A stretch of 64,000 bases of DNA from the NCBI RefSeq assembly GCF_004342025.1, contig NZ_SLWN01000005.1, forward strand, positions 517,481 through 581,480. The letters are read 5' to 3'. The position numbers were made by a program, and so were the translations under genes. The DNA is from Kribbella steppae. Its GTDB lineage: Bacteria; Actinomycetota; Actinomycetes; Propionibacteriales; Kribbellaceae. Positions within the stretch are counted from its first letter, which is position 1, and each line of letters starts with the position of its first letter. Below, in pieces: positions 57,477-64,000 of this stretch. The notes beneath the pieces are model-generated. The model had not been told where the DNA came from and ran no database searches. It saw nothing but the letters and a program-made list of their open reading frames with translations.

Positions 57477-59717
57477 TCAGTCCAGCCCGAGGCGATGCTG
57501 CTCGGCTAGTACGATCCGCCACTCGACGGGGATCGCCTCGTTGTCCAGGTCGTCAGGACGGTGATCGTTGGTGTCTACGGCGCGGCTGTCCATCTCCTTC
57601 GCATCGCTCTTGCGGGCGTACTCGTCGAAGAGGAGTCGCTTCCGCTCCTGAACCTCTCGCATGCGCTCATCCACACTGTCCTTCGCCAGCAGGCGATGCA
57701 CCTGGACAGTTCGGATCTGGCCCATCCGGTGAGCCCTAGCGATCGCCTGTTCCTCAGTGCTCGGCTTCCATTGCGGCTCAGCCAGCACCACTACCGACGC
57801 CGCCTGGACATTCAGGCCCACACCACCGGCATCGATCTGGCTGAGAAGGACCGCATGTCCCCGAGCGGCACTGAACTCGTCGACCAACCGCTGCCGTTCC
57901 CGTGGCGGGACGGAACCACAGATCGGGCCGGCCGCATCCGGACCGATCGCAGCAGCGATTCGTCCCAGCACTCCCAGGAAGAACGAGAAGACGATCACCT
58001 TACGGCCGTCTTCGCGTGCCTCATCCACGATCTCCCGAATCCTGTCCAGCTTCGCCGGCGAGGCCGTCTGAAACGCAGCCTGGCGCATTGCCATGAGATT
58101 TCGCGATCGAACAGCCTCTCGGTACGCCGCTTCGTCCTGCGGCGTCAGCAATACCCAGTCGTCGACCTCGATCTTGTCCGGCAACTCAGTGAGCACGTCC
58201 TCCTGGTTGCGACGCAGGTAGACCGGTGCCACTGCTCGCCGAAACCGATTCGCGCCGGCGACGACGTCAGTCGCGTCCACCCGCCGGGCGAGCTGCGGCT
58301 GCAGGTATCCCACCAGATTGCGAAACTCCTCGACCCGGTTCTCCATCGGCGTACCGGTCAGAAACAGCACGCGCTGGGCCCTGGCCGCCGCATCGTCGAC
58401 AGTCTGGGAGCGGACCGCTTTCGGGTTCTTGACGTAGTGCGCCTCGTCCACGATCAGCATCGCCGTGTCGTGTTGTTTCACTTCCTCGAGCCGTGCCAAC
58501 GTACCGAACGTGGTGACAGCGACGCCGCCCTCCCGCAGCCATTTGCGAGCCGCCGCATCTCGGGTGGCGCCATGGAGATTATGTGGACTGAGCCTGGTGT
58601 GCTTCGCGATCTCGTTCAGCCAGTTCATCTGCACGCTGGCCGGGCACACCACCAGGAACCGTTGCTGCCCATTCGCCGCCAGGTGCGCTGCGGCCGCCAA
58701 AGCCTGGATCGTTTTTCCCAAGCCCATTTCGTCGCCGAGCATCGCCCGCTCTTGGTGGATGGCGTACTGCGCCCCGAACACCTGGTAGCCACGCAGCGTC
58801 GACTTGACCAAGCGGACATCCAGCGGAACGGCGGTGATCCGCTGCCGAAGTTCTTCGGGGATAAACCCCTGTGCCGCCTCCGCATCGACAGTGGCTCCAG
58901 CACCGCCGACCGTGGACAGTGTGGCGTTGACAGTCGCGGCATCGGCGGAGTACTCGCCCCACAGGCGTTCATCGGTGTAGCCGACCAGCCCGACCGCTCG
59001 CTCGTGCCGAGCGAGTTCTTGCTCGAGCCAGGCCGTCCGTGGATGGTTGCTGACCGCCTCGAGTTGTACGAGCGCCGCCAACGCAGCGCGTTTCCTTGCT
59101 CTTCCAGACACGAGCATGGACAGGCGTCGGCCGGTCGGCGCGGCAGCACTCAACAGGTCGCTGGTCGCGGCGGCGAACTCGTCCAACAAGGGGGCCACTT
59201 CGCTGGCCGCGTTGTCCGCGTGCCGGATGGCGATCACGGTCGCCAGCAGATCCCGCTGTTGAGCGTCGGGACTGTCCGGCCGAAAGCTGAACCTCGTTGC
59301 TTGCCCAGTCCGATCCGCGATTGTCCTGACGGCGGTGGTGATGCGCTCGGCCGTCTTCGGACCGATCCCGGGAATCGCTGTGAGCTCGTCGGCCGACGCT
59401 GCTACCAGCTGTGCGACAGTCAGGTAGCCCGCACCCTGCAACGCGGTGTGTTTGCCGCTCTTCCCCATCACCTCTTGCAATGCGGTGGTGGGAAGGTTTT
59501 CCAATTCAGCCTGGAGCTGACGTCGGGTCAGCGCCGCAGTCTGGTCGCGCGCGCTGGCGCGGAGCGCCTCGGGCTGAGCCAGGAGAGTCTCCGCGCGAAG
59601 GCGTATACCCTCGATCTTCGAGAGCAGGTCGCGCGCTGTTCGGCCAACATTCGACCTGGCTCGTTCAATCGCCGCATCGTCGACCTGCGATCCCGATGCG
59701 TCCCCCTGCACAACCAC
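57477..59717 (-). CDS. SNF2/SWI2-type DEAD helicase with N-terminal HhH
   Basis: A 746-residue ATP-dependent DNA translocase. Residues about 100-130 contain a helix-hairpin-helix (ADELTAIPGIGPKTAERITT), which binds DNA backbone non-specifically. The SNF2 core follows: motif I GDEMGLGKTIQAL, motif Ia LVVCPASVQMNWLNE, motif II IVDEAHYVKN, motif III LTGTPMEN, and C-terminal motifs VFSFFLG, LLSQIDAGGVGLNVQAA and AIARAHRMGQ. This resembles SMARCAL1/HepA-like annealing or remodelling helicases. GTG start at 59717. The gene stands alone; its partner, if any, is not next to it. Confidence 0.88.
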   Translation of the reverse strand: MVVQGDASGSQVDDAAIERARSNVGRTARDLLSKIEGIRLRAETLLAQPEALRASARDQTAALTRRQLQAELENLPTTALQEVMGKSGKHTALQGAGYLTVAQLVAASADELTAIPGIGPKTAERITTAVRTIADRTGQATRFSFRPDSPDAQQRDLLATVIAIRHADNAASEVAPLLDEFAAATSDLLSAAAPTGRRLSMLVSGRARKRAALAALVQLEAVSNHPRTAWLEQELARHERAVGLVGYTDERLWGEYSADAATVNATLSTVGGAGATVDAEAAQGFIPEELRQRITAVPLDVRLVKSTLRGYQVFGAQYAIHQERAMLGDEMGLGKTIQALAAAAHLAANGQQRFLVVCPASVQMNWLNEIAKHTRLSPHNLHGATRDAAARKWLREGGVAVTTFGTLARLEEVKQHDTAMLIVDEAHYVKNPKAVRSQTVDDAAARAQRVLFLTGTPMENRVEEFRNLVGYLQPQLARRVDATDVVAGANRFRRAVAPVYLRRNQEDVLTELPDKIEVDDWVLLTPQDEAAYREAVRSRNLMAMRQAAFQTASPAKLDRIREIVDEAREDGRKVIVFSFFLGVLGRIAAAIGPDAAGPICGSVPPRERQRLVDEFSAARGHAVLLSQIDAGGVGLNVQAASVVVLAEPQWKPSTEEQAIARAHRMGQIRTVQVHRLLAKDSVDERMREVQERKRLLFDEYARKSDAKEMDSRAVDTNDHRPDDLDNEAIPVEWRIVLAEQHRLGLD

Positions 59718-59864
59718 TTCCGCGCGGCCCCTCTGGTTGATCGGTACGCCTGCTCGCTACTCAGTCATTCGCAGCTTTGCGGAGACGCACCTCCCAAGGT
59801 GTCGCTGGACAGTCTGCCGCCCGTCACGCTCCGCATTCAAGCCCCCGGCGCAGGCTCACTCTGA

Positions 59865-60338
59865 TCAGTAGTGCCAGTAGTAGCGGGCGTCCGCGTTCGA
59901 AGGGACGGGGACTGTGGTGCGGTTGGTGAAGGCCATGCCTAGGCCGCGGGCTAGCTCGATGGTGCGGGAGAGCTGGAGGGAGTACGGGTGCTGGTTGTCG
60001 TCCCACCACTGCTCGAACTGGGTGATGCAGGTCTGGCCGGTGAGGTAGGGGTTGGAGCAGGGGTGCGGCGGGAGCCACTTCTGGAGGTGGCGGAACTTGA
60101 CGGTGGTGGAGCCGTTCGGCGGCTTGATGGTGCCGGTGGCGTCGAGACAGTAGCCGGTGGTGGGGATGTTCCACTGGACGTAGTGCTGCCGGCCGTTGGC
60201 TGACGGGATGTCCTTCATGTTGGCGCAGTCCGCGTCAGCCTTCGCGCCGGAGGTGTCGGCAGAGGCGGCAGTCCCGAGGCCGGCCACGGTCAGGACCGCG
60301 GCGAGGGTTGCCGTGAGCAACGCCGGTTTCGTCCGCAT
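59865..60338 (-). CDS. Secreted hypothetical protein
   Basis: A 157-residue protein with a Sec signal (ALLTATLAAVLTVAGLGTAA, cleavage near ASA). The mature part has four Cys (two likely disulfides) and many aromatics: HYVQWNIPTTGYCLDATGTI, WLPPHPCSNPYLTGQTCITQ, FEQWWDDNQHPYSL. It looks like a small extracellular adhesin, inhibitor or lectin-like protein. No family recognised. Confidence 0.7.
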   Translation of the reverse strand: MRTKPALLTATLAAVLTVAGLGTAASADTSGAKADADCANMKDIPSANGRQHYVQWNIPTTGYCLDATGTIKPPNGSTTVKFRHLQKWLPPHPCSNPYLTGQTCITQFEQWWDDNQHPYSLQLSRTIELARGLGMAFTNRTTVPVPSNADARYYWHY

Positions 60339-60460
60339 GGAGTTCGAGATTAATGCCGACTGGGTGCAGGTTGAGGTCCTGGTCCGTACCGCGCGGGCCG
60401 GTCTAGGCTCACGGTCACGAGTCCCGCCCAGGGGGATGGGACGCTCAACGAGGAGCTGTC

Positions 60461-61324
60461 ATGCCGGAGCCAGTCACCAGCACGATCGACGTACCCGGAG
60501 CGACACTGACGTACGACGTACGCGGTGAGCTCAGCAATCAGCCGGTGCTGTTGCTGATCGGGTCACCGATGGGGGCGAGCGGCTTCCCGACCCTGGCGTC
60601 GCACTTCACCGATCGGACGATCGTCACCTACGACCCGCGCGGGGTGGAGCGAAGCGTCCGCAGCGACGGCGCCGGCGAACTGTCGCCGGACGACCACGCC
60701 GCCGATCTGGTCGCGCTGATCGAGACGCTCGACGCCGGACCGGTCGACCTCTTCGCCAGCAGCGGCGGCGCGGTGAACGCACTGGCGCTGGCCGCCAAAC
60801 GGCCCGACCTGATCAACACCCTGGTCGCGCACGAGCCACCACTCGCCGGGCTCCTGCCGGACAGCGAGGCCGCACTGGCCGCGTGCGAGGACCTGTACCA
60901 GACGTATCAGCGCGACGGCATGGGCGCGGGTATGGCGAAGTTCATCGCGATCGTCAGTTTCGAGGGCGAGATCCCGGCCGACTACACCAAGCAGCCGGCG
61001 CCGGACCCGGCGATGTTCGGCCTGCCCACCGAGGACGACGGCTCCCGCGACGACGCCCTGCTCGGTCAGAACATCCGCGGCTGTACGTCGTACCAACCCG
61101 ACTTCGACGCCCTCGACAAGGCAAAGGGCCACATCGTCCTCGCCGTCGGCGAAGAGTCCGCCAACCAACTCGCCGGTCGAGCCGGCGTCGCAGTCGCCAC
61201 CCGCCTGGGCCTCACCCCGGTCGCCTTTCCCAGCAACCACGGCGGCTTCCTCGGCGACGAGTACGGCATGCCAGGCAAACCAGAAGAGTTCGCGACCAAA
61301 CTCCGCGAGGTCCTGTCCCGCTAG
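60461..61324 (+). CDS. Alpha/beta hydrolase
   Basis: A 287-residue hydrolase. The elbow reads DLFASSGGAVNAL, so nucleophile Ser101 sits in an A-S-S-G-G variant of GxSxG. The oxyanion strand is LLIGSPMGASG and the catalytic His is in FPSNHGGFLG. It resembles esterase/peroxidase-like relatives common in actinobacteria. ATG 60461 follows GAGGAG. Substrate not identifiable. Confidence 0.88.
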   Translation: MPEPVTSTIDVPGATLTYDVRGELSNQPVLLLIGSPMGASGFPTLASHFTDRTIVTYDPRGVERSVRSDGAGELSPDDHAADLVALIETLDAGPVDLFASSGGAVNALALAAKRPDLINTLVAHEPPLAGLLPDSEAALAACEDLYQTYQRDGMGAGMAKFIAIVSFEGEIPADYTKQPAPDPAMFGLPTEDDGSRDDALLGQNIRGCTSYQPDFDALDKAKGHIVLAVGEESANQLAGRAGVAVATRLGLTPVAFPSNHGGFLGDEYGMPGKPEEFATKLREVLSR

Positions 61325-61351
61325 CCCGTTACACCGCCAGCTGGCCGCGGT

Positions 61352-61382
61352 GCGCCGTACCCAACTCCACCGAGTACGGCGC
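61352..61382 (+). terminator. Hairpin after the hydrolase gene
   Basis: GCGCCGTAC (61352-61360) and GTACGGCGC (61374-61382) pair perfectly over 9 bp around a 13-nt loop, 28 bp past the stop. No U-tract. Confidence 0.5.
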
Positions 61383-61400
61383 CCGCGAGCATCGCCGGCG

Positions 61401-61436
61401 TGGGGACCTAGAACACCTACTGGGGACCTTGGACAC
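61401..61436. repeat. 16-bp direct repeat upstream of FKBP gene
   Basis: TGGGGACCTAGAACAC (61401-61416) and TGGGGACCTTGGACAC (61421-61436) match at 14 of 16 positions with a 20-bp period, two helical turns. Paired sites on one DNA face suit a dimeric or cooperative activator. The site lies about 118 bp before the FKBP start. Confidence 0.45.
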
Positions 61437-61553
61437 GAAATAACCTGTCTCGGCGCACCGGTTCCTGTTCAACCCTCCGGCAATCGGACGCGACCCGGCG
61501 CGGTCGGACGGCCCTGGCAGGACGTCGGGTGGGGCGTCTGATTAGCTGGGGGC

Positions 61554-61925
61554 ATGACTGACAAGCCAGAGATTGACTTTCCGGACGGACCGCCGCCGGC
61601 GGAGCTGGAAATCACGGACATCACCGTCGGTGACGGCGATGAGGCCAAGGCCGGGTCGCGGGTGAACGTGCACTACGTGGGTGTCGCCCACTCGACCGGC
61701 GAGGAGTTCGACGCGTCGTACAACCGGGGCGCGCCGCTGGCCTTCCAGCTCGGCGTCGGCCAGGTCATCCAGGGCTGGGACACCGGTGTCCAGGGGATGA
61801 AGGTCGGCGGCCGGCGCAAGCTGGTCATCCCGCCGCACCTCGGGTACGGCGACCGCGGTGCGGGCGGTGCGATCAAGCCCGGCGAGACCCTGATCTTCGT
61901 CGTCGACCTCGTCAGCGTCAGCTGA
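61554..61925 (+). CDS. FKBP-type peptidyl-prolyl cis-trans isomerase
   Basis: A 123-residue cytoplasmic prolyl isomerase of the small single-domain FKBP type. Active-site segments: VNVHYVGVAHSTGEEFDASY, LAFQLGVGQVIQGWDTGV, then KVGGRRKLVIPPHLGYGDRG and LIFVVDLVSV. No signal peptide, no transmembrane segment. A typical actinobacterial housekeeping folding helper. ATG 61554 after GGGGG. Confidence 0.95.
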   Translation: MTDKPEIDFPDGPPPAELEITDITVGDGDEAKAGSRVNVHYVGVAHSTGEEFDASYNRGAPLAFQLGVGQVIQGWDTGVQGMKVGGRRKLVIPPHLGYGDRGAGGAIKPGETLIFVVDLVSVS

Positions 61926-62006
61926 CCGCAGTACTGCTCGACCGCACGGCTCCCGCTGAGCGCACCATCGATCTGCTCAGCCGGAGCCGCGGCGGGTATC
62001 TGTCCC

Positions 62007-62050
62007 GGGACCCCCGCGATCCGCCACAATGGCGAACATCGCGGGGGTCC
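62007..62050 (+). terminator. Terminator hairpin with inner stem
   Basis: GGACCCCCGCGAT (62008-62020) and ATCGCGGGGGTCC (62038-62050) form a perfect 13-bp stem, enclosing CGCC/GGCG (62022-62025, 62031-62034). TT follows. It lies 82 bp past the FKBP stop. Confidence 0.65.
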
Positions 62051-62103
62051 TTCCCGTAGTTGTACTCATCCGCCTCGCCCAGCGGCCGGTTTGACTGGGA
62101 GGC

Positions 62104-62721
62104 ATGACGACGATGGTTGCCACTACGGTTCCCGCCGCACGGGTGAACTGGGTGCGGTACGCCGCCCTGGCCGCGAAGGTCCTCCTCTTCGGTTTGTTGC
62201 TGTCGGCACTGATCTGGCCGGACCTGAGCGGAATCAAGGGCAAGGCGACGACCGCCCGGCTGGTCGTCTACCCGCTCGGTGCGATGGTGCTGCCGTTGTG
62301 GTGGTGGGCGTACGGCCGGGCACGCAGCAAGCTGCACAACAGCTTCCCCTGGCACGCCGATCTGCTGATGACGCTGCCCTGGCTGATCGACCTGATCGGC
62401 AACCGCCTCAACCTCTTCGACACGGTGACCTGGTGGGACGACGCCATGCACTTCATCCTCTGGGGGCTGCTCACCGCCGGCGTCTTGATCGCGTTCGCAT
62501 CCCCAACTCTGTCGCGTGGGCTGACTGCCTTCGTCGCACTCGGGTTCGGCGCAACTGCCGCGGTGGTGTGGGAGATCGGTGAGTACTTCGCCTTTATCCG
62601 CAGCTCATCCGAGCTCCAAACGGCATACACCGACACCCTCGGCGACCTCGGCCTAGGCACCCTAGGCGCCCTCCTCGCCGGCCTGATCCTCTACCAGGCC
62701 CGCCACACCGAGCACAGGTGA
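62104..62721 (+). CDS. YjdF-like (DUF2238) membrane protein
   Basis: A 205-residue protein with five to six helices. Conserved polar clusters sit at helix ends: TVTWWDDAMHFILWGLL, VVWEIGEYFAF and AYTDTLGDLGLGTLGALLAG. The WDDxxHF, EIGE and DTxxDLxxxxxG motifs are those of the DUF2238/YjdF family, whose acidic and His residues suggest metal binding within the membrane. Function not established. ATG follows GGGAGG. Confidence 0.75.
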   Translation: MTTMVATTVPAARVNWVRYAALAAKVLLFGLLLSALIWPDLSGIKGKATTARLVVYPLGAMVLPLWWWAYGRARSKLHNSFPWHADLLMTLPWLIDLIGNRLNLFDTVTWWDDAMHFILWGLLTAGVLIAFASPTLSRGLTAFVALGFGATAAVVWEIGEYFAFIRSSSELQTAYTDTLGDLGLGTLGALLAGLILYQARHTEHR

Positions 62722-63094
62722 CCACCGCCCGAGCATGCGGCCGACCGCCGAGCAGGTGCTGGTGCAGCACGCAGGCACAGGGGCCGACGCGGAGGTGCGG
62801 GCAGCGGCGGCGCGGGCGCGCGCAGGTGGGGCCGGCTTGCGGGTGGAGGCTGGCGCGCGCACGGGGTCGGTGCGCAACCGCGGGCCGGCGCGCAGGCAAG
62901 GGCGGCGCGCAGGCAAGGGCGGCGCGGGCCGCAAGCGTGCGGGCGGGTGCAGAGGCTGGGCCGGTGTGCAGAGGCTGGGCAGGCGCCCAGGTGCGGAGCG
63001 GCGCGCAAGTGTGCGGGCGGTGCGCGGGTGCCGGGGCGCCGCGGGTCTGCTTCTCGGGCGGAGTCTGGGCCTAGCGGTGTGGGACGGTGGTTGG
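62722..63094. repeat. GC-rich low-complexity stretch with minisatellite repeats
   Basis: This 373-bp interval lacks a credible gene. It contains two perfect 17-bp copies of GGCGCGCAGGCAAGGGC (62887-62903, 62904-62920) with a partial third, and two 15-bp copies of GTGCAGAGGCTGGGC (62947-62961, 62966-62980). Open frames here encode only Arg/Ala/Gly or Pro/Arg low-complexity peptides. Confidence 0.7.
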
Positions 63095-63823
63095 GTGGAT
63101 GTGACGGTGGTGGGGAGTGGGGATGCGTTTGGGTCGGGTGGGCGGTTTCAGACGTGTATCGCGGTTGCGGTGGACGAGGTGCCGCGCGTGCTGGTCGACT
63201 GCGGTGCGACGAGCCTGACCGCGTTGCGTGGGCAACAGTTCGATCCCAACGAGATCGAGACGATCGTCATCACGCATCTGCACGGTGATCACTTCGGTGG
63301 GCTGCCGTTTCTCATCCTTGACGGGCAGTTCCGTCGGCGGACGCGTGATCTGACGGTTGTCGGTCCACCGGGGACGCGTGACCGCCTGACCGCCGCGATG
63401 GAGACGCTCTACCCCGGCTCGTCTCAAGTGCAGCGCCGCTTCGAGGTGCACGTGCTCGAGCATGCGGACGGCCAATCGCGTGAGCTCGGTGAGCTCCGCG
63501 TCACGCCGTACGAGGTCCGACACGCGTCCGGCGCCCCGGCGTACGCCGTGCAACTGCAAACACCCGCTGGATCGCTGGCGTACTCAGGCGACACCGAGTG
63601 GACCGAGGCGCTCCTCGATGCAGCCGACGACGTAGACCTCTTCCTCTGCGAGGGCTACAGCCCGACACCCATCCGCTGGCACCTGGACCTCGAGACGCTC
63701 ACCCAACACCGCGACCGCTTCACCTGCCGCGACCTAGTCCTCACCCACCTGTCCCCCACCGCCCTCGCAGCCAACCTCACCGACTGGAAGATCGCGTACG
63801 ACGGACTCCGCCTCCCGCTGTAG
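63095..63823 (+). CDS. MBL-fold metallo-hydrolase (RNase Z-like)
   Basis: A 242-residue metallo-beta-lactamase-fold enzyme. The zinc motif is THLHGDHFGGLPF; the later ligands are the His of YEVRHASGAPAYAV, the Asp of LAYSGDTEWTEAL and the last His of LVLTHLSP. The strand VTVVGSGDAFGSGGRFQTC at the N-terminus is that of the RNase Z/arylsulfatase-like branch. It may hydrolyse a phosphodiester in RNA or a small molecule; there is no exosite arm for tRNA binding that I can see. GTG 63095 is chosen because everything upstream is low-complexity sequence. Confidence 0.85.
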   Translation: MDVTVVGSGDAFGSGGRFQTCIAVAVDEVPRVLVDCGATSLTALRGQQFDPNEIETIVITHLHGDHFGGLPFLILDGQFRRRTRDLTVVGPPGTRDRLTAAMETLYPGSSQVQRRFEVHVLEHADGQSRELGELRVTPYEVRHASGAPAYAVQLQTPAGSLAYSGDTEWTEALLDAADDVDLFLCEGYSPTPIRWHLDLETLTQHRDRFTCRDLVLTHLSPTALAANLTDWKIAYDGLRLPL

Positions 63824-63831
63824 CCGGATAC

Positions 63832-63912
63832 GAGCCGGATATCCCCTCAAGTGCACGGTTCTCCCCTTGGTATGCGACCGGAGAACCGTGCATTCGAAGG
63901 GTTATCCGGCTC
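63832..63912. terminator. 33-bp imperfect hairpin past the metallo-hydrolase
   Basis: The arms at 63832-63864 and 63880-63912 pair at 28 of 33 positions, including TGCACGGTTCTCC with GGAGAACCGTGCA (13 bp perfect) around a 15-nt loop that itself contains GGT/ACC. AGCCGGATA is also repeated directly at 63822-63830 and 63833-63841. The remaining bases to 64000 show no gene. Confidence 0.7.
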
Positions 63913-64000
63913 TCCTGACGCATGTGTGGGTGATTTGAGCGCGCCTTGAGTGGCGCACGCCGTTCCCTGTCTAGGTTTCTGAGCTGTCGAGGAACAGGAA

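Noticed and set aside
57561..59864. Open frame of 767 codons on the plus strand
   Set aside because: Antisense to the SNF2 helicase, whose motifs are complete; the plus-strand translation has no family features.
62594..63008. Minus-strand frames encoding Pro/Arg/Ala/Cys-rich peptides
   Set aside because: They lie in the repeat block and show only low-complexity composition.
1..64000. CRISPR arrays, tRNA/rRNA genes, transposases or integrases
   Set aside because: None could be recognised on either strand; the only repeats are the palindromes and short tandem repeats listed.

Overview
The window is 64 kb of very GC-rich DNA with third-codon G/C bias, frequent GTG and TTG starts, many 4-bp stop/start overlaps and several apparently leaderless promoters. 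With PadR, DUF1707, WXG100 and DhaM-type genes, a WP-rich small protein, and stand-alone PurS/PurQ plus a short PurL, this points to an actinobacterium. Gene content suggests the Kribbella/Nocardioides neighbourhood, but that is inference. I see no rRNA, tRNA, CRISPR array, insertion sequence or replication origin.

Layout. (1) 1-7606, minus strand: a carbohydrate catabolic locus with a partial sugar ABC permease, an inositol-monophosphatase-like enzyme, MgtC, a 2-hydroxyacid dehydrogenase, two FGGY kinases, a DeoR repressor and a phosphoglycerate-mutase-like phosphatase. A strong palindromic operator lies at the operon head. (2) 7747-11202: a WP-rich small protein, a large membrane-linked patatin-like lipase and a small unknown. 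(3) 11334-19725: a secreted GH43 enzyme facing a minus-strand operon of solute-binding protein, two permeases and a GH106-like rhamnosidase. (4) 19955-24153: two tandem membrane-anchored paralogues, an ArsR remnant, a Ser/Thr kinase and a divergent sigma factor. (5) 24314-28271: a PTS-type dihydroxyacetone kinase operon, dhaK-dhaL-dhaM, in which DhaM is fused to HPr and a full-length enzyme I. (6) 28253-30526: cupin, GNAT acetyltransferase, a truncated chimeric sigma gene and a DUF1707 protein. (7) 30625-33056: a compact cassette of a WXG100-like protein, a calpain-family cysteine protease, a small beta-type protein and a lipoprotein. This is the best candidate for an unusual system. (8) 33053-53173: purine genes purL, purQ, purS, purC, purB and purD, all minus strand, split by a PadR/ABC/CDP-alcohol transferase operon, a TetR/monooxygenase pair and a YkcB/YkcC-like glycosyltransferase operon. 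(9) 53262-57456: a Ugp-type ABC importer and an SMP-30 lactonase. (10) 57477-64000: SNF2 helicase, secreted protein, alpha/beta hydrolase, FKBP isomerase, a YjdF-like membrane protein and an RNase Z-like metallo-hydrolase.

How the genes work together. Regions 1, 3, 5 and 9 describe a saprophyte that imports plant sugars or glycosides, hydrolyses them and phosphorylates the products. The ABC importers carry no ATPase gene, so they probably borrow a shared MsiK-like ATPase. De novo purine synthesis is nearly complete here from GAR synthetase through adenylosuccinate lyase.

A recurrent non-coding theme is long inverted repeats, often an outer stem enclosing one or more inner hairpins, between genes (4760, 8141, 12777, 24171, 42198, 51787, 62007, 63832). 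Two of them (12777 and 51787) share sequence and look like copies of one dispersed element.
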